From Lampris incognitus (lineage: Eukaryota; Chordata; Actinopteri; Lampriformes; Lampridae), in assembly GCF_029633865.1 (NCBI RefSeq), contig NC_079224.1, positions 20,670,728 through 20,734,727 of the forward strand: a stretch of 64,000 nucleotides of DNA, in the 5' to 3' direction. How positions within the stretch are numbered: the first letter of the stretch is position 1; the number at the start of each line of letters is the position of its first letter. Under the pieces are notes generated by a model. It was not told the DNA's origin. It made no database searches and was given only the letters and a program-made list of their open reading frames with translations. Position numbers and translations under genes: made by a program. This document shows, one piece after another, positions 11,282 to 20,483 of the stretch.

Positions 11282-11287
11282 TATGTT

Positions 11288-11334
<47 letters not shown>
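11282..11334. repeat. (GT)n microsatellite
   Basis: About 45 bp of GT repeat inside the L1 inter-ORF stretch. Confidence 0.9.
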
Positions 11335-11336
<2 letters not shown>

Positions 11337-11709
11337 ACGCACATATACACATGTGTAGATATATACCTTTTTTGCATTTTAATTGTTCCATGTACAGATT
11401 TTAGTAGACATCTAAAATTGAAGACTGTTCTTGATTCTGAGGCACCTGTACCAATACAGGATTGAGGCTAAAACTGCCAGGAAGTACATGGACGGTTTAG
11501 TAAAAGTTAGGAAGAGCTTGCAACTGTTTAATACAGTTGCTATCCGGGGTATGGTTATATGGGAAGTTTTTAATTTCTGGGGAAGGGAGAAGGGACAGCT
11601 TTGCTTTAACATTGGCACTCAATCAGGTTCTTTTGGGAGACGTTGCAAATGCTATTACATGGAGTCTACACCACACTACTACTTTCCAATACACATTCCT
11701 TACAAAACA

Positions 11710-11931
11710 TAATGAATAGATCTCTTAATATCGTGAGCCGGAATGTCAAGGGGTTGAATCACCCAGTTACAAGTAAGAAAGTATTCACCCACCTTAAGCA
11801 GTTTAACACAGATATTGATTTTCTGCAGGAAATACATCGGCGTTCTTCAGAGCATTCCAGACTTATTGGGCAAGGCAACAGTTCCACTCTGCTTTCCAGG
11901 CCAAGGCAAGGGGGTCTCTATCCTAGTAGAT
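11710..11931 (+). pseudogene. Start of L1 ORF2 endonuclease, truncated
   Basis: The ATG at 11711 is followed by LNIVSRNVKGLNHPV and then VFTHLKQFNTDIDFLQEIHRR. This matches the N-terminus of the apurinic-like endonuclease of L1 ORF2, where N and E of the NVxG...LQE blocks are catalytic. A frame break follows near 11900 and no reverse transcriptase is present. Confidence 0.7.
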
Positions 11932-12237
11932 AAGCACATACTCTTCGAATCAACCAAAATCACAGCTGATAAGAACGTAGATTTATAATTGTTTCAGCCC
12001 TGGCGAAAGTCGAGTTTGGAGAACACAGAGGAGCCATAGAATTTGGAAGTCAGTTCCTCTACTGCGGGCAGTGGATACTTGTCCAGGATCACAGCCTTGT
12101 TCCTGAGGTCGACCTGAGGTCGACGCACGGGTGCAGGTCTCCTGACTTTTTCCTTGCCACCACTAAGTTCGAAATCCAAGGGGATACATCCTCCCACTCG
12201 ATTATGCCGGCCTCCAAGAGTGTTTGCAGTTCGGCAG

Positions 12238-12939
12238 TTACGTTGTCATGCAGGGCGAGGGGTAGGCATCACAGGACGCAAATGACGGGACACACTTCAA
12301 GGTTGAAGAGGGGCTGGTGGTTAAAGGCAGTGAGGCAGCCCAAGCCGTTGAACAGAGAAGGCCATGCTGTTGCCAAGGCAAGCCAACAGTCAAGATGGCG
12401 GACCCGGTGTTGTCCAGGAGAGAGAAACCCAGGTCACAAAACAAGTTCATGCCCATGAGGTCAGCTCCATGGCAGGACATTTGGAAGGTGAATGATGGGA
12501 GGGTCTTGGTCCCGTAGCGCACAGAGAATGGGATTTTGCCCACAATGCCAATTTTAGAGTGTCCATAGCCATACAGATCCTCAGCGTCAGCAGTGGGTGT
12601 CCGGAGTGGAAAGAGCCGCTGGACAGTAGCAACTTGTAGGAGCGACCGCAAAGCTCCCGTATCCAGCAGTAGTGGCAGGCACACCCCATCTAATTCTACT
12701 GTGCACCACTTAAACGGCTGGGAGGTGGGGCTTACTGAATGAATGGTCGTTGATCGTTGATGCTGGCGATGGACTGGCAGCTGTGGGGGCAGAGCAACAG
12801 ACCCTGGCAAAATGGTTCTGTTTGCCACAGCGTTGACACCTCTGCCCCTCGGCAGGACAGGTCGGGGCTCGGGTGGAGTACGATGAGGAGCCGCAATTAC
12901 CACAGGTCCGGCGTGCTGCTGCACCTTGGCGTCCGGCAA
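12238..12939 (-). pseudogene. Gypsy A zinc-knuckle/protease ORF
   Basis: A 233-aa open frame. Residues 65-110 carry FKWCTVELDGVCLPLLLDTG, the retropepsin strand and its DTG catalytic triplet, followed by ALRSLL. Downstream MGMNLFCDLGFSLLD corresponds to the family's GxDLF region near the protease C-terminus. The pepsin-like domain looks complete, but the flanking gag and RT frames are shifted relative to it. Retropepsins cut the gag-pol polyprotein. Confidence 0.65.
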
Positions 12940-13125
12940 AATTCACCTTGGGGCTGTCCTCCGGGGACCCAGGGCTCCGGGGACCCCCATGGACAGCTGG
13001 ACCGCCTGCATCAGTACGGCGTACTGCTGCACCTTGGCATCCGGCAAAATTCACCTTAGGGCTGTCCTCCGGGGACCCAGGGCTCCGGGGACCCCCGTGG
13101 ACAGCTGCACCACCTGCATCAGTAG
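12910..13125. repeat. 108-bp tandem duplication within gypsy A
   Basis: Copy 1 (12910-13017) and copy 2 (13018-13125) share GCTGCACCTTGGC, CCGGCAAAATTCACCTT and GGGGACCCAGGGCTCCGGGG with a few differences. The period of 108 is a multiple of three, so it preserves frame in the gag linker before the zinc knuckles. Confidence 0.9.
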
Positions 13126-13440
13126 CATGGGCTGGGAGAGGGAGGGGCTGGAGGGTGCTAGTCGCGACACTACACCAGCCGCAGATTCAAGTTGGAATGC
13201 TATTTCCACAGCCTTTGCCAGGGTTAACTCACCAGGAGACATTAGAAGTTTCTCCCAAAGTTTCAGGTTATTAGTGTTCAGCTAGCTGGTCCCTTATCAG
13301 TTCCTCCTCGAGTGCCCCAAACTTAAAGAGGCTGGCCAGGCCCCTCAGGTCGGCTATGTAATGGTGGACTGACGGAAAAAGGTCCGCCGGAGCATAACGC
13401 TGTTTGGGGCAACGAAATATCCAGACAGTCTGTGTGACAC

Positions 13441-15585
13441 ATCAGGCATGAAAATCCCTCACCTTTCGGCGAAATTCGCCGTTTTGAATCCAAAATAGTG
13501 ACCTACGTGAATTGTGTAGATCCGATGAAAAAATATTTTTTATGGGGGGGGGGGGTGTATGGACCGGACATGAAGATGGAGTTATACACGAGAGCGTGGA
13601 GCCATGGTGAGCTGGCCTATCGAATTCGAATTCGCCTTTTTCATTGACAAAAATATTCCCCCTACGAGCGCGAGGGGCCTCACGTCACCAGTCTTCTCTG
13701 GGAAAGTACTGCTACCCGATTGGTTCGTGAAGTGATCGTGCAGCGAGTGCTTGTGCTGACCAAAGCGATTGATGGAGGAGCGCGCGGGGCTGAACATTCC
13801 ATGGGGCTGAGAGAAGACGACTCTTTGGACTAACGTTAGCTGACTGATGCCTGCCTGACTGAATTTGGTGAGCGTTTCAATCATTTCAATATTTTCTGAT
13901 GTATAACGTTACTCAGGAGCTCTGTTGACATAGCCTAGTCCTACATGATTTCAGGTAGCTAATCTATCACTACCTAGAGATTTAATAAAGAATCCACGTG
14001 TCATCGACGCATACGTTAGCTATATTCCACACAGACAGGTGGAGAGATTTGCGTCTTGTGGAAAATTGTTAGCTAGCTAGCTAGCTAGTTAGTAGGGTAA
14101 CGTTAGCTAACGTTAGCTTACACCGTATACGCAGCAGACTAGGTTGTATAGCTAACGTTATCCCACAAAAAGAAACACAATGAATGTTAACTGTTGGCTA
14201 ATTCTCAAAATCTCTAAAACCCATTTCAGGACGTGTGGACTGAGGAACTGGTGCGGTGGGAGGCTGAGGTAACGTTAACGCTAGCTAGCTAATGTTAGCT
14301 AGCTTTTTGTGTTCTAAGTTAGCTATATGTATGTGTCACAGGACAGGCTTATATCAAAGAACTGGACTGTAACCGTCAATTTATGAGTGGCGCAAGCCTG
14401 GGGGCTCTAGTGCCTGGCTGTTGCAGGATCACGCTAAAGCGCAGGCGAGCGTAGCAAAATACATCGTGTAAGTTTACATTCACAGAATTATGTTGAGTAA
14501 TGTTAGTCAGTGGAAGGGACGTAATGTTACTTATTAACCTACTATATTGTAACTGTAATTACCGGATACCTTTTAATCTGAAATCCAACTATGTATGTAG
14601 GCCTAACGTTGTGTGTAAAACAATTTTCAATTTTACTCTGTGGGTTAGGGTAACGTTAGGCGTATAGTCTAAGTTACTTATCTGAACTTGTGAAACACTC
14701 GTTTACACATCTGATTTCAAGTGGACAGATATCTGTATAACATGCAACGTCAGATCCAAGTGTGAACAACCACCACTTATCAATTAAACTAGAAGTTAAC
14801 CCTACTAACGTTAACATCGTTTTTCCAGAATGAGTGGGTTAGGAGAGAAAGATGCTCTTCTTGTAAAACAAGTGGATGCAGGCATCAAATGCAGCTGGAA
14901 TTGGTCTTGGCTTAAACTAGAAGGGAAAATAAGAGTTAAAGAACAAGAGCTCTCATTCCATCTGTCAGATGTCTTCCGGAAGATCAATAAACAAGGATTC
15001 GCACAGTGCATTCTCTGCCAAAAAGATTTAAACTACACCCATACACATGTTGTTAGTATTCCTATCTTGTTTTGCCACGAATACCCTATATCAAAGCTGC
15101 GCTCTTGCGCATTTCATGAGAGAAGTTGTCAGTCTCGTTTCTTGTATAGCATAATGTGAACATATCTTGTAATTATGCTTGATTTTTCTCTCAAAGTGCA
15201 CCAGATTGACGCATTTAAATATGAAATGTTCAAAGTTTTCTTCCGAGGGAGCATGCCCCCGGCCCCCCTAGAGGGTCGTATCCTTCTCACCTTTTCCACC
15301 CCTGACCCGTTTTCATGCCTGCGCATGCAGGGTAGAGGAGGGTTCGAGAGTCCGGAAAATCCGCTGTCCCTCGCTGCCCAGGTTGTGGGTGATCATGGCT
15401 CTTGTGTGGCGTTATTTTTGTGCCTCATTCCTGAGCGCGCAGTGGGACTTTCTGAGCACAGACAAACAGTTTATGCAAGCACATGAATTCTGTTTTGAAG
15501 AGAAAATATTCTCGAGCACAGAATACTTTAACCCGAGCAAACAAAAAATCTATTTCGTGAATGGGGTATAAAAATAACACCATAC
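13441..15585 (+). mobile_element. Multi-exon DNA-transposon fragment (inferred)
   Basis: The stretch begins with a motif I associate with fish DNA-transposon ends (GCATGAAAATCCCTCACC near 13452). It contains several GT-AG bounded segments rich in TAACGTTAGC words: possible exons end at GTGAGC near 13868, span 14230-14268 (donor GTAACG) and 14341-14466, and lead to a coding exon opening at 14830. Gypsy B interrupts it at 15585. No transposase core is visible, so the assignment rests on layout and on the finger in the next entry. Confidence 0.35.
14830..15050 (+). pseudogene. BED-like zinc-finger exon fragment
   Basis: After an acceptor (TTTTTCCAG, ending 14828) ATG at 14830 opens MSGLGEKDALLVKQVDAG, WNWSWLKLEGKIRV, FHLSDVFRKINKQGFAQC and ILCQKDLNY. 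The W...F..I...GxxxCxLCxKxLNY layout resembles the first half of the BED-type finger found at the N-terminus of transposon-derived proteins in fish. The second half (H...H) does not follow, because the frame runs out within 40 codons. Confidence 0.45.
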
Positions 15586-16115
15586 TGTTGCGGGACAGCT
15601 CCCTGACAGACAGACAGTCTGACTAAAGTAACGCGAGACCCTGTTAGCCAATGAGAAGAGACTTAGGAATGCGTGCGTGCTGCCTATTGTTATCCATTGC
15701 ACAGCACAGCGTGAGTTAGTTGTTATAGTGGTTTACAGACTGTCACACAGTGTTAGCTTAGCATAACGTGTTAGCGATCAGACGTAACATTCCTGACTCC
15801 TACACCTCGACTGAGCTGACGCTAGACAGTGACTAACCAGCGACGACCATAATAGAACCAGTAAGAGTGATTACCAGCCCCCAGAGAGAGATCAGAGTGT
15901 GCAGCCAGTGACAGTGCGAGTGTCTGCAGAGTGAGACCATCCCAGCCAGGCTAACCAGCGTCCGTCATCGTCTGCAGACTGCAGGAGCAGTGCAAGGTGG
16001 GTTGCTAAACCCGTAGCCTAGCCCGGCTAATTAACGCCAGAGACTGTGTTGTCGCACCATAATTCCCAGCCTCCAACTACTTAATATAAGAACATCTAAA
16101 CCCAGTCCCGCGACA
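15586..16115 (+). repeat. 5' LTR of gypsy B
   Basis: 530 bp, TG...CA ends. It aligns base for base (offset 3547) with 19133-19662 apart from about two substitutions, for example CGGGACAG versus CGGCACAG. Confidence 0.95.
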
Positions 16116-16117
16116 AG

Positions 16118-16135
16118 TGGTGTCAGAAGTGGGAT
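16118..16135 (+). promoter_or_regulatory. Primer-binding site, tRNA-Leu
   Basis: TGGTGTCAGAAGTGGGAT starts two bases after the LTR. It is complementary to the CCA-bearing 3' end of a vertebrate tRNA-Leu (ending ...CCCACTTCTGACACCA). It primes minus-strand cDNA synthesis. Confidence 0.8.
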
Positions 16136-16266
16136 AATTGGATTGCATTCTGTCTCCATACAGAATAGCGGTGCTATTGCTATTTACGTTAGCGTCCTTG
16201 CTAACTAGCAACCGGCTAACTACGTGCAGTAGCACTTTATCAAGGCCATCGTTGCATGTGATCTAG

Positions 16267-18918
16267 ATGATGTTGGAACCTACTGAGGAGATCGAGCACG
16301 TGGAGCACGGTGCTGTAGGGGGGGGAGAGGATAGCGCTGTGGAAAGCGAAATGGAAAAGCAGATGTGTCGTCTAGCCCAAATGTTTGAGCGGTCCCTCCT
16401 TAACCAAGAAAAGCAGGAACAATCAATGGAGGAGGTGAAGTGCATGCTTAAAGGGGTACTTGTCGGGCGAGTTGTGCCACATCCCCAACCTCCCGCTGTG
16501 CAGCAATTGAGCACGGGACTCCACCCGCTCCCTAGTTCCCCGCAGCCATTCAATGGCTATCAGGAGGGCTTTGATAGTGGCCATGGAGCCAGTCATAGCA
16601 TTACAACATTGGAGGTGCAGGACATGGAGTTAACTACTCCGCTGGTCCCCCGTCCAGACGGACCGGATGTGAGACCCCGTGAATATGCTTTGCCCCCGGG
16701 AATGGAGAATGTCGGCCCAGTAGCGGATGGCCGCAACAGAAGTCACCATCCCAAACCCCTTGTCACCAGTACTCCAGCGGAGCGTAAAGGGGGAGCGCCA
16801 AACCCGACATCGACGGCCACCGGCGCGACGCAGTCCGACCTAAATGCTGACATCAAGGAGTTGAAAGCCGAGGTAGCGGCGCTGCTGCAGGAAATGCGGC
16901 GTTCCTGGAAACCGTCCCCCCCGCAGCTGACATCCGACACAGCCGAACAGAAGAAGGAGGAACGGGGCAGAACTCTAGAGCGGCCGGCGAGCAGCACTAA
17001 TGGGCAGCGGCGTTACCAATCACCGAGTCCGGGCGCCACCCCTAGAGGCTCCTGTTACCAGTGTGGAGGCCAGGGCCACTTCCAACGAGACTGCACCTCC
17101 CGCTCACCGAGCCCTCACGTCAAGGAAAAGGCCGATAGCCAGCCAGCACCCCGCATAAACCGAGCAGCAGGAGATGGTCCTAGTCTGGTAGTGCCCATCA
17201 CGGTCAACAAACTGGAACTCAAGTGCGTTGTGGACACCGGCGCGGAGGCGACCGTCATGTCTGAAGACACCTTCCGTCAGCTGGAGCTAGCTGGTCAGCC
17301 AAGTGTGGGGACTGCCGTCCTGAGGAACGCGGAGGAGGGGAAAGAAATGACCGAGACTCCGAAGTATAGAGTCACCATCCACTTGGGCCGTAAGACCAAG
17401 GACTGGGACGTCTACGTCGCACCCATCCACGACCCCTTTCTCCTGGGTCTGGACTTTATGCTAGCCGCCAGAGTCACAGTTTCGGTCGGAGGACAAGTAC
17501 ACGTTGATGGAGAACCGATCGGCACTGTCGTCATAGGCGGGTCGCTAGGAGAGTACACGGTTTCCAGAGTACTGCTGGAGTGCCCCTCGACTTTACCAGT
17601 GGAGAGCGAACGCGACGTCTGGGGTCTAGTGGAAGGCCCAAAGCCAGGAATTTCTGCCGTCCTGGAGCCCACTGGCCTTGCAGAAGGAGTCTCTTCAGGC
17701 AGTGTAGTAGTCGACGTTGCCAAGAGAGTCCCTGTGCGACTATGCAACTTGTCACCCCGCGAAGTGACCCTAAGGAGAGGTGTTTGCTTGGGCGTGTTGG
17801 TTGAGGCAGAGGAAACCCCGTCCCTAGAGCCGAACCCCACGAACCCGGCGGAGAAGGAACAAGTGTCAGTGCGACGGCTGGAGTCCGCAACAGCCTTGGA
17901 TCTACCAGACCATCTGTCATCCCTGTATGCAGCCGCCAGTAAGGAGCTCGAAGAGGGGCAGCAGAGAGCCCTACTGCAGCTTCTGGTCAAGCACAAGGAG
18001 GTCTTTGCAGCAGCAAACGACGACCTGGGCTGTTTTGATGCTGTCCAGCACCGCATCGACACCGGAGAGGGACGCCCAGTACGCCAGGCAACCCGCCACA
18101 CACCGCTGGGGTTCCAGCAAGAGGAGGAACAGCACCTCCAGGAAATGCTGAAGGCTGGAGTGATAACGCCATCGACGTCTGAGTGGGCTTCACCTGTGGT
18201 CCGGGTGAGGAAGAAAGATGGAGGCGTTCGATGGTGTATCGACTACCGAAGACTCAATGAACTGACGCTGAAGGACGCGTACCCGCTTCCAAGGATTGAA
18301 GAGTGTCTGGACACCCTGGAAGGCGCAACCGTGTTCTCCACGTTAGACATGCAGAGTGGATACTGGCAAATTGGAGTCCATCCTGCTGACCGATGCAAGA
18401 CGGCCTTCATTACTCGCTATCGCCTGTACGAGTACGCCCGAATGCCTTTCGGACTCTGCAACGCGCCAGGCACCTTCCAGAGGGCCATGGAGGTTGTCCT
18501 GCGCGGGTTGCAGTGGAAGAGCCTCCTCGTGTACCTAGATGACGTCATCATCATTGGCCGCAGTGTTGAAGATGGGTTGAAGAACCTGGCCATCGTCCTC
18601 GAGCGGGTCCAAGCCAGCGGGCTCAAGCTCAAGCCCCATGAAAGCCCCACGAAAGCCCCACGAAAGCCCCATGAAAGCCCCACGAGCGCCCAGGTGTCTC
18701 CCTCCTTGTCTCCGCCCTTGGCTGCCAGCAGTTCTCCAGGGGAGCCGACCACTACTCGACGCCGAGAGGCCGCAGCCCGTGTTCCAGGCGGGCAGTCTTC
18801 CGCCCCTGACCCAGAGGGAGCCGAAGCAGACGTTGCTGAGCCCCTGCCCCTCCCCACCACTAGACGGGGCAGACCAGTCCGGCCGCCTGCCTGGCTCCGG
18901 GACTCTGTTCGAGACTGA
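16267..18918 (+). CDS. Gypsy B gag-protease-RT fusion ORF, 883 aa
   Basis: A single frame with a gag-like N-terminus (acidic, then proline-rich). The zinc knuckle CYQCGGQGHFQRDC is near residue 262, the retropepsin VVDTGAEATVMS near 325 and a spacer follows. RT then has WCIDYRRLNELTLKDAYPLP near 660 and the catalytic YLDDVIIIG near 758. After KLKPHES the homology stops at about residue 790. A run of 11-bp repeats follows, then a proline-rich end with RRGRPVRPPAWLRD, which in this family is the C-terminus of the integrase polyprotein. About 1.5-2 kb encoding RNase H and integrase has therefore been lost in frame. The fusion is open to its stop. Confidence 0.9.
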   Translation: MMLEPTEEIEHVEHGAVGGGEDSAVESEMEKQMCRLAQMFERSLLNQEKQEQSMEEVKCMLKGVLVGRVVPHPQPPAVQQLSTGLHPLPSSPQPFNGYQEGFDSGHGASHSITTLEVQDMELTTPLVPRPDGPDVRPREYALPPGMENVGPVADGRNRSHHPKPLVTSTPAERKGGAPNPTSTATGATQSDLNADIKELKAEVAALLQEMRRSWKPSPPQLTSDTAEQKKEERGRTLERPASSTNGQRRYQSPSPGATPRGSCYQCGGQGHFQRDCTSRSPSPHVKEKADSQPAPRINRAAGDGPSLVVPITVNKLELKCVVDTGAEATVMSEDTFRQLELAGQPSVGTAVLRNAEEGKEMTETPKYRVTIHLGRKTKDWDVYVAPIHDPFLLGLDFMLAARVTVSVGGQVHVDGEPIGTVVIGGSLGEYTVSRVLLECPSTLPVESERDVWGLVEGPKPGISAVLEPTGLAEGVSSGSVVVDVAKRVPVRLCNLSPREVTLRRGVCLGVLVEAEETPSLEPNPTNPAEKEQVSVRRLESATALDLPDHLSSLYAAASKELEEGQQRALLQLLVKHKEVFAAANDDLGCFDAVQHRIDTGEGRPVRQATRHTPLGFQQEEEQHLQEMLKAGVITPSTSEWASPVVRVRKKDGGVRWCIDYRRLNELTLKDAYPLPRIEECLDTLEGATVFSTLDMQSGYWQIGVHPADRCKTAFITRYRLYEYARMPFGLCNAPGTFQRAMEVVLRGLQWKSLLVYLDDVIIIGRSVEDGLKNLAIVLERVQASGLKLKPHESPTKAPRKPHESPTSAQVSPSLSPPLAASSSPGEPTTTRRREAAARVPGGQSSAPDPEGAEADVAEPLPLPTTRRGRPVRPPAWLRDSVRD
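18632..18686 (+). repeat. Five 11-bp repeats at the gypsy B deletion junction
   Basis: Units AGCCCCA(T/C)GAA repeated five times, exactly where RT homology gives way to the polyprotein tail. Because 11 is not a multiple of three, the encoded peptide rotates through frames (PHESPTKAPRK...). Confidence 0.9.
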
Positions 18919-19117
18919 TCTTGACGGACGTGACTAGTTGACTTAGGGGGTTACTAGGCTAGTCACAGGAGTCCTACTTTAATAGTGACCACCCAACCAG
19001 TTTATTTTGACGCCCTTAGTTCCGGGCCTAGTTGTGTGCCGGGTGTTTTGTCCCGGGTGTAATTCCGACTCTAGTTCCCAGAGTTATTTTATCTTTATGT
19101 TGAAGGGACTCAACAAT

Positions 19118-19132
19118 CTAAAGGGGGGGTAG
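19118..19132 (+). promoter_or_regulatory. Polypurine tract of gypsy B
   Basis: AAAGGGGGGG immediately upstream of the 3' LTR. It is the expected plus-strand primer for reverse transcription. Confidence 0.75.
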
Positions 19133-19662
19133 TGTTGCGGCACAGCTCCCTGACAGACAGACAGTCTGACTAAAGTAACGCGAGACCCTGTTAGCCAATG
19201 AGAAGAGACTTAGGAATGCGTGCGTGCTGCCTATTGTTATCCATTGCACAGCACAGCGTGAGTTAGTTGTTATAGTGGTTTACAGACTGTCACACAGTGT
19301 TAGCTTAGCATAACGTGTTAGCGATCAGATGTAACATTCCTGACTCCTACACCTCGACTGAGCTGACGCTAGACAGTGACTAACCAGCGACGACCATAAT
19401 AGAACCAGTAAGAGTGATTACCAGCCCCCAGAGAGAGATCAGAGTGTGCAGCCAGTGACAGTGCGAGTGTCTGCAGAGTGAGACCATCCCAGCCAGGCTA
19501 ACCAGCGTCCGTCATCGTCTGCAGACTGCAGGAGCAGTGCAAGGTGGGTTGCTAAACCCGTAGCCTAGCCCGGCTAATTAACGCCAGAGACTGTGTTGTC
19601 GCACCATAATTCCCAGCCTCCAACTACTTAATATAAGAACATCTAAACCCAGTCCCGCGACA
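19133..19662 (+). repeat. 3' LTR of gypsy B
   Basis: Second copy of the 530-bp LTR, followed by the ATAC duplication. Confidence 0.95.
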
Positions 19663-20124
19663 ATACTCTTCCGCTCGTCGCTAGCGCCCGTTAAACCGAT
19701 GGCTGCTATGAATATTTCATACGATTCATGCTTGCGAGTCCATGGAAGCGGCGGCTCACCAGGCAGGGCAAGGAACGGAGACAGAGGTGGGAACGGAAAC
19801 TCCATCATCGTCGCCAATGTTATTTTTAATAACTTGCGGACCGCAACTTCAGTTCGAACACTTTCACGTTATTGTGCCAGCGCGTCACAACTTCAACCGC
19901 TCTCATTACGTCTTTTTCCACACAAACCCATTTTCGGCAGACTGTCGTAAAACTGTCGTGCTTACTGTGACAACTACAGCGGTGACTGGTGTGGCACATA
20001 CACAACACCTGTCACGAACATGCTTCATCTCTCGGAGAAGGTGAAAAAGCATGAAACATCAAAGATGCATATGGACAGTTGCCTCAAGCGGGGTCGTGTT
20101 CACCGTGTTCATTAGAAGAGTCCA
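19663..20124 (+). other. Right flank of gypsy B, possible hAT-type finger remnant
   Basis: This is the continuation of the fragment interrupted by gypsy B. Near 20020-20090 one frame reads MLHLSEKVKKHETSKMHMDS, resembling the HxxxH end of the finger in ZMYM1-like hAT proteins. No longer coding homology is seen. Confidence 0.35.
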
Positions 20125-20230
20125 TATGACACACAACCCCCCAGTTCAATTTTCTGGGTAGGAGTAGTTGGTGTGTGGACATGTACACAGCACATAATTT
20201 TCTTTGGCGCATAGTCAGCATCATCTAAGT
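20125..20230 (-). pseudogene. Gypsy C protease-proximal remnant
   Basis: Read leftward from the hAT end, the minus strand gives DDADYAPKKIMCCVHVH and TPTTPTQKIEL, then frameshifts. This matches the strand just before the DTG motif in gypsy polyproteins. It continues the gag piece that ends at 22743. Confidence 0.45.
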
Positions 20231-20339
20231 CAGGGGTCTCAAACTCAACTTACCTGGGGGCCGCTGGAGGTAGAGTTTGGGTGAGGCTGGGCCGCAAGTA
20301 TTCCAAAAAAAAAAGTACAACCGATCCAATGTTCTCAAT

Positions 20340-20342
<3 letters not shown>

Positions 20343-20372
<30 letters not shown>
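20343..20372. repeat. (TA)n tract
   Basis: Alternating TA run of 30 bp in the 3' non-coding part of the hAT element. Confidence 0.9.
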
Positions 20373-20375
<3 letters not shown>

Positions 20376-20483
20376 GTGATCAAAACAAGACAGGTAACAG
20401 TACAAGTGCAGGAACAAAAACGAACAGTGTGAGACAAAAAGGGGACACCAGGTTCTGTTATGACAAGATGGAATACTAATAAG

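Larger units (their letters stand above)
9690..11985 (+). mobile_element. L1-type LINE 5' portion, degenerate and truncated
   Basis: An ORF1-like region (9925-10629) is followed by the start of an ORF2 endonuclease (about 11710-11930). The rest of ORF2 is missing. At about 11985 the sequence switches to a gypsy remnant on the other strand. The stretch between the two ORFs (10630-11700) has no coding signal and contains a (GT)n tract, so it may include unrelated inserted DNA. Confidence 0.65.
11986..13440 (-). mobile_element. Ty3/gypsy remnant A (gag-protease-start of RT)
   Basis: On the minus strand, from right to left, come gag tail sequence (about 13440-13050), two zinc knuckles (CGNCGSSSYSTRAPTC and CQRCGKQNHFARVC, near 12900-12780), an aspartic protease with LLLDTGALRSLL (12620-12500) and, in another frame, an RT fragment with VDLRNKAVILDKYPLPAVEE and FSKLDFRQG (12190-11994). 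Several frameshifts separate the parts. No LTRs are seen. The left edge abuts the truncated L1. Confidence 0.75.
15586..19662 (+). mobile_element. Young Ty3/gypsy element B, internally deleted
   Basis: Two 530-bp LTRs (15586-16115 and 19133-19662) begin TGTTGCGG and end CGCGACA. I see only about two differences between them, which points to a recent insertion. The 4-bp TSD is ATAC (15582-15585, 19663-19666). A tRNA-Leu primer site follows the 5' LTR and a purine tract precedes the 3' LTR. One 883-codon ORF covers gag, protease and most of RT. RNase H and integrase are missing, so it could only move using proteins from a full-length relative. Confidence 0.95.
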
